Of a stretch of DNA of 64,000 bases, positions 1 through 11,400 are shown piece by piece. The DNA is taken from NCBI GenBank assembly GCA_022410635.1, contig JAJVDF010000591.1, positions 323,020-387,019 on the forward strand, read 5' to 3'. Within the stretch, counting starts at the first letter, position 1. Every line of letters begins with the position of its first letter. The notes beneath the pieces are model-generated. The model searched no databases. It saw only the letters and a program-made list of their open reading frames with translations, and was not told where the DNA came from. Made by a program: the position numbers and the translations under genes. The DNA is from Tretioscincus oriximinensis (Eukaryota; Chordata; Lepidosauria; Squamata; Gymnophthalmidae).

Positions 1-562
1 AAAAATGATCAAGGGTCTGGAGCACCTCCCTTACGAAGCAAGGCTGCAACGTTTGGGCCTCTTCAGCCTTGAAAGGAGACGTTTGAGGGGTGATCTGATT
101 GAAGTGTACAAAATCATGCATGGGATCGACAGGGTGAATAGAGAAAAAAATGTTTTCTCTATCACACAACACAAGGACCAGAGGGCACTCCTTAAAACTG
201 TTGGGTAGAAAAGTGAGAACAGACAAAGGAAAGTATTTTTTCACCCAGAGGGTCATCGACCTGTGGAGGTAGTGGTAGCTAACAGCTTGAATAGTTTCAA
301 GACAGGACTAGACAGGTTTATGGACACCAAAGGTATAAATGGATACTAGGATGGATGTCTGGATGTTGCCTCTGGGATGGAGCAAAAGGCAGGACTCCTG
401 AAATACCATTTGCAGGGAGTCATGAAGAGGTGCATATTTTGCTTTCCTCTGTTCGGACTGCCCAGGTGCATCTGGTGGGCCTCTGTGCGACACAGAATGC
501 TGGACTTGATGGGCTGTGGCCTGATCCAGTATGGCTCTTCTTATGTTCTTAATGTCCTTGTT
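1..562 (+). mobile_element. CR1-like LINE 3' end (reverse transcriptase C-terminus plus 3'UTR)
   Basis: Positions 5-208 read as the C-terminal part of a Jockey-group LINE protein (the run [16 protein letters not shown] is typical), and 240-330 read, with frame breaks, as the family ending around VVVANSLNSFKTGLDRF. The 3'UTR follows and ends near 540-562 in TATGTTCTTA-type octamers, which resemble the short tandem tail of CR1. The element is truncated by the window edge. The same 3'UTR recurs at 10981-11212, 18661-19003 and, inverted, at 47050-47220. Confidence 0.7.
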
Positions 563-1168
563 TTTATGGTTTATGGGGATAATTTGCATGGTATTTAGTA
601 CACAAATTACATGATTGAAATAATTAACTTCTCTGCTCATTATACTTTGTGCTTATCAGTCATGATAACCTCGAGGAAAGACGTTGCACAATTGATTGTG
701 ATTTAAGTGATAAGACTGTCCTTGTTCATTTCTTCTTTTTGTTGCCAAACTTTGTTTAGAAACAATTCAGTGAAATCACCATGCACAATATAATAAAATA
801 ACTACAAGAAAGAAAATAAATACATTTACAATATATATAAAGAGATTGACTTCTAAAGATTGTCAATCTCAACTCCCTATCCTCCCTCCCAGATTCCAGT
901 TGGCCAATGTTATTCAAATATTCTTAGTATAAACTGTTTTCTAGGAAAGTTAATTTTTCTCATCATTACCAATTTTTCCCATAAAGGTGACCATAGCCTT
1001 GTTATCTCACCTTGTATTATTCTTTCTTAAATACCTTTTTTTACATAAACCAGTATATACAACTGTTTCCAATTTTTAGGTAAAATTGTCTTGGCAGTAT
1101 ATAATATACGGTACAATAATTGATCCCAATCTTGATTCAAATGTTAGTATTAGAAGTCATGTAGTAAA

Positions 1169-1250
1169 TATACTGCTCAAAACAATTAAAGGAACTCTTA
1201 AACATAACATATTATGTTCAAGTGTTCCATTAATTGTTTTGAGCAATATA
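1169..1250. mobile_element. Palindromic TA-flanked MITE, copy 1
   Basis: The left arm TACTGCTCAAAACAATTAA is repeated inverted on the right, folding the whole element on itself around ACATAACATATTATGT. TA lies at the ends, as in Tc1/mariner insertions. This copy is the most diverged of three; the others are at 36040-36123 and 61894-61975. Confidence 0.7.
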
Positions 1251-1517
1251 CATATATCTGCTGTTCTCAACTGGAAGAAAAGACCCCTTTGATAATCCGT
1301 TTTTGCTTCATCCCAGAAGTCTTTTACATTATCACACCCCCCCATTTTTTTTCAAAACTCTGGGCTTTTCATAGTCCTAGTCTATGTCCTCCACCCCTTA
1401 TTGTCTTCCCTTCTTCCTGGCACTTATCTTTTCAGTAGGGATTGTTGCTGCAGCAGCCAGGAAGATAGATGCCACAAAAGCAATGTGTATCACCCTTTGG
1501 TGAAAAGGGAGTTATAA

Positions 1518-1523
1518 TAAATA

Positions 1524-1572
<49 letters not shown>
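1518..1572. repeat. (ATA)n microsatellite
   Basis: About 50 bases of ATA/AAT repeats with AAATA interruptions on both sides. Confidence 0.9.
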
Positions 1573-1573
<1 letters not shown>

Positions 1574-3239
1574 GTTATTAGATTCATTCCTGTCACACAC
1601 AGACTCTGCAATATTTGTATATTGCTCTTTGATCCAAGTGGAAATATATTTAGGTCCCCACTCTCCACTGGCACTTGTTCTATTATTTATTTATATTAGA
1701 TTTTGTTGTTACTTTTAAAATTTTGCTCTCCTCCTCACTATTTTACGTCTTTAGCAAGCCTGGGAAATAGGTCATTCTGAGAAGTGCTAGGAGTTATCGG
1801 GAGAGAAGGTCTCATAGTGAGAGCCCAAAAATCTCTGGCACGGAGTATTTTCCTTACACATGAATATTCATACCAGGATGAACAATCTGGCAAAATATAT
1901 GAGATTCTCATATGGAGCCAGCACTTAATAGAACTGACCTTGCATCACTCTTCATGGTAGAGTGAAGCTACTAGATTTCCTCAAAGACATCCATGTTCAG
2001 TTTCCCAACATGTATGGAAACCTCCACAAGGTAAATGCATCTCAAAGGCATCTATTTTTCTTCTTCTTCAATGTTAGCTCTACAACAGTATATATAATAA
2101 ATAACTGCATCAGGACAACGAACATGTGGTTCTCCAGTACAGTTATTCTTGGTCATTGATCTCATTGTTTAGGACTATTGGAGGCACCTGAACAATTATA
2201 TCTTGGGAGTTCTTAGATGTACATCAAAGTTTTGCTTTCTAGTCAGAACCATACATCTCTATGTGAAAATTTGGTTAATGATTCTGGCAATTATTTATCT
2301 GGTTTTAGTTTAGAAAAGAATGCAGTAAAACTCCACTGCCATCTCCTGGCTACCAAGATGATAAAATTTGTTACAGCTAAAAAAATCTATTATTATCCAA
2401 CAAAATCACAGAATTTTGACATCCTGAAAAAATGGCACAGATATATGATTCGAGGATTACAAAATACAAGATCCTATTTTTTAAAGCTTAAAGTACAGTT
2501 AGAAAGCTACTACAAGCTACTACTATAAAATAATAATAGAAGGATGAATAGGCTGGATGAAAGAAAATAGCATGAGTGAGTACTGCCTTTGTGAAAGACA
2601 ATATCATAAATAGCATAAATAACATGACCAATAATATAGTACCAATAAATTTATTACAAATATATTGCATCATGTTATAAAATGCAGTGCAAAAGTATGG
2701 ATTCACAAATCAGTTTAATCCAAATGGGGGAAATGAAAATTGAAACAACGGATAGCTGAATGGCTTTGATCTAATCATTGTAGAAACACAAAAAAACGCA
2801 TTTTAATATATTCCTGTAAACATCTTGGAGACTGCACTTTCTGGAATTAAGAGTGCAGGATAATTGACATATTTGAATCCAGAGCATATATATTTAAAAG
2901 GCTATTTCAGTTGAGCCATTTCTTCATCCTCTGAGATAAAGAAGAGATAGAATCAACGAATTATTCCTCAACCAATGCAAAGCAAACTCCTAAGCAGAAC
3001 AAATTAAGACTTCTCCGTTGGCAAACTTACTTTTTCCCTGCAGATGTTTTTGTCTGAAGAAAAGGAAACAGAAGAACCTGATCTCAGAGCACTACAGAGA
3101 GACTATTTGTGTTCCCACTTCTTACCTGCTTGGAACTAGAGTTTACGCCTGCCTGCCTGGTGCACTATTTGAAAGGTTGGCTGGCTTTCAATTCCCACCA
3201 CGTGCTTCTTCTTTTTTTTTTTAATCTATTGCTGGCAAT

Positions 3240-3640
3240 TTACTTTCTAGCCGCCGCGCATCTATGGAAACAGCCGCCCTGCCCTCGTGCCCTTCCGATA
3301 GCAAATTTAGACTTCCGGTGTCAGGCTGCCATCGCTCGTCGTCGTATTTTGCACGTCAGAAGAAGTCGACGCGTGTCGTGGTTGCAACTCGTAAGAGGAG
3401 GTAGAAAGCAGAGAACGAACGAGGAAATCCGAGGCAGAGAAGTTAATTAAGGTAGGGAAGGAAGTGCGGTCAAGCTGGTGGCTTAAAACGGAGCTTCGTT
3501 TAGGGACGAGGAAGGTTTTGCCTCAAGGCGAGGGGAACCTTGATGGTCTTCAGGGACGAGGCCTGGAAGGAGGAATTGCCGGACGGCGCTGTTTGAAGTT
3601 GGAAGGCGCCAGAGTACAATACCTGCACATCATCGCTGTC
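3240..3640 (+). promoter_or_regulatory. OCIAD1: OCIAD1 promoter and 5' untranslated exon region
   Basis: A CpG-richer island stands out from the AT-rich surroundings. It holds an ETS-type ACTTCCGG near 3311 and a CRE-like GCACGTCA near 3350. Candidate 5'UTR donor sites are CTC|GTAAGA at 3390 and AAG|GTAGGG at 3452. I found no convincing ATG exon here, so exon 1 is probably non-coding. The exact transcription start cannot be read from sequence. Confidence 0.6.
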
Positions 3641-4124
3641 CGGAACGTAGCACAGGCTATGTTTGTTTACTTTCCTTCTTCCATAGCGCCATTAAAGATA
3701 CTATATTTCACACGGAGCCTATGTTTGTTGTTATGCATAGTTAATGGATCAAAGATCCTTTCTGCACAGGGCCGTATTCTGCATTGCAACCCAGAATAAG
3801 AAACATAGTGGATGAAAACGAAAACAAGACCAATCCTGGGGCTTCCTTAGTCTGCATTAGCATGTGGGTGGCAGATCCTTATTCTGACATATAATAATAA
3901 AAAGCTTAAAAATATTTATACTCAGACTTCATGCAACGTTTCAGCTTCAATTCTTAAAATCCTCTTCCTTTATTTGGAGCCTGCATTTATTTGATCGTGG
4001 TCAGGGAATGGATCAAGCTTGCTGTTTTACTGCCACTGTAGTGGCCCTCATTAACATATTAGGCTACGTTTAGATATGCCTGAGATAATCAGGAAGTAAA
4101 GCAAGGAATTATTATGTTCTAGAA

Positions 4125-4312
4125 CAGACCTGGGCAAGGGGCGGCCCGAGGGCCACATGCGGCCCTCCTACTGTCTCTGACCGGCCCACCCCTCTAAGCT
4201 CAGAGTTATATACAGTATTGGGTAGAACTGAGTTAACTATATTAATCCGGCCCTCTAAAACCACCCCAATTTCTCATGCGGCCCCTTGGGAAAAATTAAT
4301 TGCCCACCCCTG
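4125..4312. mobile_element. Non-autonomous hAT element with perfect 8-bp target duplication
   Basis: The element begins CAGACCTGGGCAAGGG and ends TTGCCCACCCCTG, giving inverted CAG..CTG ends. It is flanked by TTCTAGAA at 4117-4124 and again at 4313-4320, a perfect 8-bp duplication as expected for hAT. The 188-bp interior has no coding capacity. Confidence 0.85.
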
Positions 4313-4887
4313 TTCTAGAAAGTGGTCTAAAGAACCTGCTGTGGCCTGTAGTAGGCCAGGAATATGGACTTAATTTATATTTCATTTAATCTTAGAAAGG
4401 ATTGAAAGAACTTCTGATGTATTAGGTTTCTTGAGGGCTGTCGGCCCTCTCCATCTGTGTCAGGCGTTTGCAATAGAAAATGTAAATACTACTCAGATGA
4501 AAGCTTTCAAAACAATCTAGAAGGACTTTGTTACTTACTTATCTTTATAATGTCGTACTGTGAACAGATGAAAGACTGGAATATTTGGATTTAGATAAAT
4601 GGGACAACATTCAGATGGACTGTGGTTGATCTTTATAAATTTTTACACTAAATGCTTTTATTGGTAAGGGATCTAAATACAAAGTACCAAGCTATTGATA
4701 GAACCTATTTTGAAGTTAATTGTGAATATTTTCCATTTGTTAAAATGTGGCGAAAAAGTAGGGATGTGACAAGTTTATTATGTTGGTCACAGTTAAAGAA
4801 GGTCAGATTTGTAAAGTGTGACATGTGTAAATAAATATGGCCCGCTCTGAAGTCAAGGAAAAGATGAAAGGCAAGTGATAATTTTAA

Positions 4888-5125
4888 GAATATAAGAGGA
4901 GCCATGCTGAATCAGGCCACAGTACTTCAGCATTCTGTTTCACATAGTAGTCCACCATTTGCCTTGGGTACTCTCAAGCAAACGTCTTCCTGCAAATGAC
5001 ATTTGGAGGCATCCTGTCTGGTTCTCCAATCTGGAAAGCCGGATGACACTTTGTTGCCTTCAACAGCCACCCTGCTTCCCTTCCCTGCAGACTTTGTAAC
5101 CAGGAGTAGGTGGGGCTTCAAATGT
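4888..5125 (-). mobile_element. CR1-like 3'UTR fragment
   Basis: Read on the minus strand it ends in the GGCTCCTCTTATATTCTT-type tail seen in the other CR1-like 3' ends of this window. It is degenerate and truncated, and lies in the 5' part of OCIAD1 before its first recognised coding exon. Confidence 0.55.
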
Positions 5126-5366
5126 TATTGCAATGACATCATAGTACTTCCCATAAATCATAGTACTACAAAACAGAAGAAATTTTGCATTATGTCACTT
5201 TGTGTTGTGTGCCCAAAGATTCATTTTACTACAGTTTACTTTCTTAGCTTTTCTAAAACAGTAAGCATCAAGTGCTTCCATTGAAAATAATAACAAATGT
5301 ATTGCATATTTTAGACTTTTTCATATTGATCTTTAATGCGTTGAATTTCTTTTTTTTTTGCGAAAG

Positions 5367-5451
5367 AGCCACTCTAGTATGGATTATATACCCACAGAAG
5401 AGGAAAGAAGAGTCTTTGCAGAATGTGATAGGGAGAGCTTCTGGAACAGAT
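5367..5451 (+). CDS. OCIAD1: OCIAD1 first recognised coding exon
   Basis: The acceptor follows a T-tract (..TTGCGAAAG) and the donor is T|GTAAGT. It encodes DYIPTEEERRVFAECDRES and FWNR, matching the start of the OCIA domain. An in-frame ATG at 5379-5381 precedes DYIPT directly. Confidence 0.85.
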
Positions 5452-8400
5452 GTAAGTGACTTTTTTCATTAATATTTCCTTATTTCCTTGTTTTTTGTCA
5501 TATCTTTCCAATAGTAAATTGCATTGCAGATTGGAGGTTTAGTTTAATTAATTGGCAGTTCATAAAGTTCATGGGAAAAGATTTGTGAAATGAAGTAATA
5601 ACCTGACACTGTTCTTGTGAATAAAGTATTTGCAGGTTCACCATGGCTGTGGTGAAGCACTTCAAGGTACCTAGTAATATTTTCTGAGTGCCCTTTTCTC
5701 ATACAATAATAGAATACTTAACCAAGCTTCAGGAGCTCTAGGGCTGTCATACTACCTTTCTTTGAACAATTAGAGATTCTATTTGAAAATAAAATAGATC
5801 AATTACAGAATTTTACTCTTGCAATACCCCAGACAAGTAGGTAAATTTAATGTGATAGTAACTGATAGTGATAGTGCAGTATGTCAACTTTAATTACTCT
5901 AAAACAGGACTTCTAAATTTCCAAAGATCAATATTCTATTCATTTTTGGTTGTGGTTGTTCAGTCATGTTCGACTATGACCCATGGACCACAGCATACCA
6001 GCCCCCCTGTTTTCTATTGCTTCCTAAAATCTGGCCAAATCTGGCCCACTTCCATGACACTATCCATCTGTATACTGATAGTGCTATATAAATAACTGAA
6101 ACAAACACTTTGATGTGGCTTTCTTCTTTTGCCCTCAATCTGATTGTAACAAGACAATAATGTTTGTGCATATTTTGTTCACTGTTGTCTCTAACTATAA
6201 TTATTTCTGCCATTATGATTGTGCTATTGTAGTACATTAAGCTGGTTTATATTTCTGTCCATATCTCAGCCAATCTTGAAAGTTATATCTTTGAAAACTT
6301 TTGTTGCCAAAGTGAAGAGTACGTTTTTAAAAACAAAACTATTTAACTACTGTACAATGATAATTGAGTAGGAAATATCTCTTTCTGCATTCACAAATTA
6401 AGGAATTACTTTTCTTAATAGATATGAAGGCAATATATTAATTGTTTTAATTCCCTTGGAATGTTATCCTATTCTATGAAGCATTTTGAATTACAGCTTC
6501 AATTCAGAGATAATTTTTTTTTTTCCATCACACAGCTGTGCCTATGTCTGCTGTTAGTATGCTGTTCACTGAAATGCTAGTAAGAAAAGGTAAACCTCAG
6601 ATAATTTTATGTGATTTTGGACAACTTAGAAATATTTTTATTTAGAAATGTAACTGACAAGAAAGCTTGGAATCTGTATTAAGAATTAAATCTAATTTGT
6701 AAAAGAGAAATTCCTGATTTATTAATCATTGGGTGATGTAGAAATAGGCAACAAAAGTACAAACCAGTGTGTATAGTAACATCAAATACATTAAAATATT
6801 ATTGAAACAATTAGAATATTAACTTCATTAAAATGGTCAGTACTTGGTTACAAAAATTGGATGCCCAATGAAAAAAGCAATGGTGACCAGAAGCATTTCC
6901 ACATATTAAATATGCAGTTTTCAGAGTGTAAGAAGAAGCTGTACCCATCTTCTCCAACCTGGTTAAATTGACAGGAGATGATAACCTCAGGGATTTCTCC
7001 CTTTAGGTTGTCTGTCTCTTCAACTTGATTGGAGTAGAGAAACATCGTTTTACACTTGTTGGGCCAGTGTGTACATATAAGCAAACTTATCAGCTGAAGC
7101 TAAACATCTCTTAAAAGACCTATTTATATCTAGATTTTAGAGGGAGAGGAGAACACATTAACAAAGCAATGAATAATTTTCTTTCTACATCTAACACAAA
7201 GGTGGGTTTGAAGAATTAGATAATATACTGAAAGAAAACAGCTTGTTACTTTGCTGTTATATTCTTACAGCAGACTGAACCCAAAAAAGCTTCTTCTGTG
7301 TTGTGGGACTACTAATTTTTATTTTATATTTTCAGGAGTACTTACAACTCATACGAGATTTGGCTCTTTACCAAAAGTTATGTGTGAGTTTCAGCCCAAT
7401 CATATTTCATTTCTACTCAATAGCTTGTAATAAAGACTTAAACATTTATTGAAAAAAACTGCCATGACTAGCTACATAGGATGGTGGAAGGGAACTGGAA
7501 AATGTGCTTTGAGTTGGGACAAATTAGTACTTCCCTTCTTTTTCTTTTTTTGTGTGAAAACAGTAAGCAGAGGTGTTTGTGTTGCCAACTATACAAAGTA
7601 AGAAGATGATTCCATGGGAATCTCAGCTTTCCCTGATGATCAAACTAGAGCAGTGATGGCAAACCTTTTGAGCTTGGTGTGTCAAAATTTGTAAAAAAAC
7701 AAACAAACCCTAACTTGGGTGCGTGTCACATTTAGAAATATCCAAATTTTGTAATATTTGTAGCACGTGTCTAGCAAAAAAAGTTTTATGTTTTTATGTA
7801 TCGTATGTATTTATTGAAGGAAGCAAAAACAAATAATTCTTTACATTGGTGACTGTTTTGTTGCTGAATTTCATTTGCTAAATCTTCAATTGAAGATTGG
7901 TATTTCGTACATTTCAAGCCCAAGTAAGCGCTTCTAACTTCATTTGTCAGTTGGTTTCATTTATTGATTTTAATGGGCTTTTTTATTTTGTTTTTAATTT
8001 AAAAAAATTAATGCATGTCACCCAAAATGTCTTTGTGTGTCACCTTTGTCAGGCGTGTTATAGGTTAGCCATCACTGAACTAGGGACAGAAGGTAGATTC
8101 ATAAAGAAAGGAAAGTAACAAAAAAGTAAGCATTTAGTCTTAGTGATGATGAGCTGTTTAAAGAAATATTTTTTAGTCTGTGGGTTGTTGAAAAATGTAT
8201 CTTATTGGGGGGTTTGTTGGCACTGTATGCAGTTTATGGTCTTAGCTACCATTTGATGTTCTTTGCAGTGATGACATACTTTCCTTGCCTACAAGATTTT
8301 GCTACTTGCTCTAAACTTCAGAAACAGATAACAAGGTTGTTTGATTCTTTCTAAGCAAAATATTTATGTAGCTTTTTATACTATATTTCACTTTTAAATA

Positions 8401-11400
8401 TTTAAAGCTGCATGGATTGAGATGATTAAAATTTGTTTGTTTCATCAATAAGTTGCTGGCATTTGTGGATACCTTATTGGGAAGATTTCTTATGCAGAGA
8501 CATGCAGACAGAAGTTTTTAAAGCTGGAGAATTCACCCCTGGCAGAAGCTTTGTCGAAGCAGAGAGCAATCCCATATAAGTAAGAACATTGATCAGCATT
8601 TAGAAGTCCTATATTAACTTTCTGATTAATTAAGAATGCTTCCCATTTCTTATGTTTTTTGCAGTTTGATTTTGCAAAGAAATTGCTAAATATTTGTTGA
8701 CTAGTTTCTGAAAGGAAAACTGGCTTGAGAGAAAATGCCCAGTGAAAAGTATTTAGAAATTATTTAAGTTTAATTAAACATTTTGGTATCTATTCCAGAT
8801 ACGAGAAATTAAAAACTGGTTTTTCTTTCTTCTATAACTTTTGGGTTAACTATCTGATCAAAACTGACTTCACTATATTTCCAGTGTTTGTCAATTTTTT
8901 TTCCTTTGGTGGGAGACTTTGGTTGGTAAATAATTAGAAAAGCTTAATAAAAAAGACTGCAAAGTAGGATATTCCATGAAGTAAAAATAGTGTTGAGGTT
9001 GAATGTATATTGCTAGAATTGTTCTGTCTGATATTTTATACTTCACATTGGCAAGTGGATAAACCAACGTGAATGTCAATANCAATGTTTATTTATAATA
9101 CCCAAAGGGCAGTTCACATAGCTTTTGTTGCTTTCTCTTCAAGAGACATCCTGTGAAATAGGGGGTGCTGAGGGAGTTCTAAAGAACTGTGATTACCCCA
9201 AGATCACTCAGTTGGCTTCATGGAGGGGTGTGGAATCGAAATAGGAGACTACCAGATAAGAGTCCAATACTTTTAACCATTACACCAAACTGTTCAGAGG
9301 TTTTTGGTTTGGCATTCTCCATGTGTGAAGTCCATATTTAGTATCATCTTAGTTAACAAAAAAACCTGTTAGAAAAAAATTGTCCATGCTTTATGTTTTC
9401 ACAGAACTGTGCAGTGCCAAACTTTCCATGCGTCCCATGTTTATACTTAAAGTAAAAATTAAAAAATTTGAAAAGAAAGTCAAGTCTTCCATACTTTGTC
9501 CTTTTGAATTTTTGAAAATCGGTAGTCACTTTAATAGCACTGAAGCATAGAATGGATGTGAAAGTATTAAGCTTTTTGCAATGTAGAAAATTGTATAGAA
9601 GAGGAAATTACACCTGATATTTTTTTCAAAACAGTCTGTACCTTCCACTCACCAATTTATGATGTTGGGATGGATGAGAGTATCTTCAGAAATTGCATTT
9701 GACAAAAATTGACTTGAAATGCAGGCTGACAGTTAACCTTGAGTATAAACTTTGTGGTCCTTCAGGCTAAGAAGAGGTGAAAGGGAAACTGAGGCACAGA
9801 GAGAAGACATTTTGAGTTTGGACCATTTATTTATATTATTATATCATCTCTGTGAAGAGATGAGGCTTTAATTTGGTAAGTCCTTTTCCAACCTAAAGGA
9901 GAAATGAGAAATAAACATGTTTTATAGATTAATTAGGAAAATGTCTCTCCAGAACCTTTTATATATTAAAAACTTGGAGTTAAGGAAATACAAACTAAAA
10001 AAGAATCTTAATTTTGTATCTTTATTTCTTTTTAAAAAAATCACCAAAACCATGCCTGCCAACAGTTGCTGTTTCTAAAAGATTTTTAAAGATAACAACA
10101 GATATGCCCCACACTTTCCCCATTCTATCTTTTTGTGTAGATGGACTAGAAACTTAATATTTTAAAAATGAATAGTAAGGTTCTCATGCTATGTTTATAC
10201 TGTGTAATCATGATCATGATGAAATAGAAAAAAACCCAAATAAATGATATTGTGAAGCCCAGATGCGACAACAGTAGGCTATTGTCCAAGCAGAGAAAAT
10301 GAACAAGTACTTTTTAATGCAGGAAAGTAGAACTCTGCAGTGCATCACCATTAACAGGTGTAGAGTAAGGTACACATATAGGTCTTTATAGATAAAAACA
10401 TGGTTTGATTGTGCAAATGCCAAGGCAATAGTTTCTACTTTATTTTCCCTCCTGCTGCATTCTAATAACGCACCAGGAAATTGATATATGTCAGGGATGG
10501 GAGTGGTAGTGGGAGAAAAGTTCAAGGTCTGTATTTTTCTGAGTGAGTATGTATATACTTTGCATATTGCTTGCATTCCTTTTCTCTTCTGCATCCTGAT
10601 GTGGATGGCAGATATAATTTCCCCCACTGACTTTGTAGGACAAATTGCTTTTTGCAGTCACTAGTTTGAAAGGTAATTATGGTAGACAAATCTGCTTGCT
10701 ACATGGGATCCAGATGCTTTAATGTATCTTTTGGGAGAGTCACCAGGAACATGAAATTTGTTCCCAGTAAATTCTTCTTCCTCTGATTAAATCTGATTTT
10801 GGTGGTGGAGGTGAATGGTTTTAATCTATAATGTGATCTGATTTTGATTGAGTTTTTAAAAAACTAAAAATTGTTTTTTGTAAACATATTATTTGGCAAA
10901 TGGTACGTTTTAAGCATTTTTACAAAGCTATGATCTTTGCTGCTACTTTTTTGCTGTATAGTAGTTATCTTAGTATTGTTTAGGCAGGTTTATGGACACA
11001 AACAGGTACTAGGATGGATGTTTTTGATGTTGCCTCCAGGATGGGGTAACAGGCAGGACTCCTGAAATACCATTTGCAGAAAGTCGTGAACANCTGCATA
11101 TTTGCTTTCCTCTGTTCAGACTGCCCAGGTGCATCTGGTGGGTCTCTGTGTGAGACAGAATGCAGGACTAGATGGGCTCTGGCCTGATCCAGTATGGCTC
11201 TTCTTATGTTCTTATTCAATTACTGTAAATGCNGGTTCATCCCATTACTCCAGGTGGGATGATAGTCCAACAATTCTTATTCTATAAGCATTGTTATCAG
11301 TGATTAGCCCTTTTTATTTATTTGGCTTTCCAGAAAGGCTTATAGTTTCAAAAGGCCATAGGAAGCCAGGGTGAAGTGCACCAACCAGGCTTTAAAAGAT

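Larger units (their letters stand above)
563..3240. other. AT-rich intergenic DNA with few recognisable features
   Basis: No coding exon is recognised. Apart from a palindromic element (1169-1250) and a trinucleotide microsatellite (about 1518-1572) I see nothing assignable. It lies upstream of the OCIAD1 promoter. Confidence 0.5.

Noticed and set aside
3018..3799. Overlapping open frames around the OCIAD1 promoter
   Set aside because: They run through promoter sequence and do not resemble the OCIAD1 N-terminus.
10214..10627. 137-codon minus-strand open frame in an OCIAD1 intron
   Set aside because: No recognisable family and intron-like composition; probably chance.
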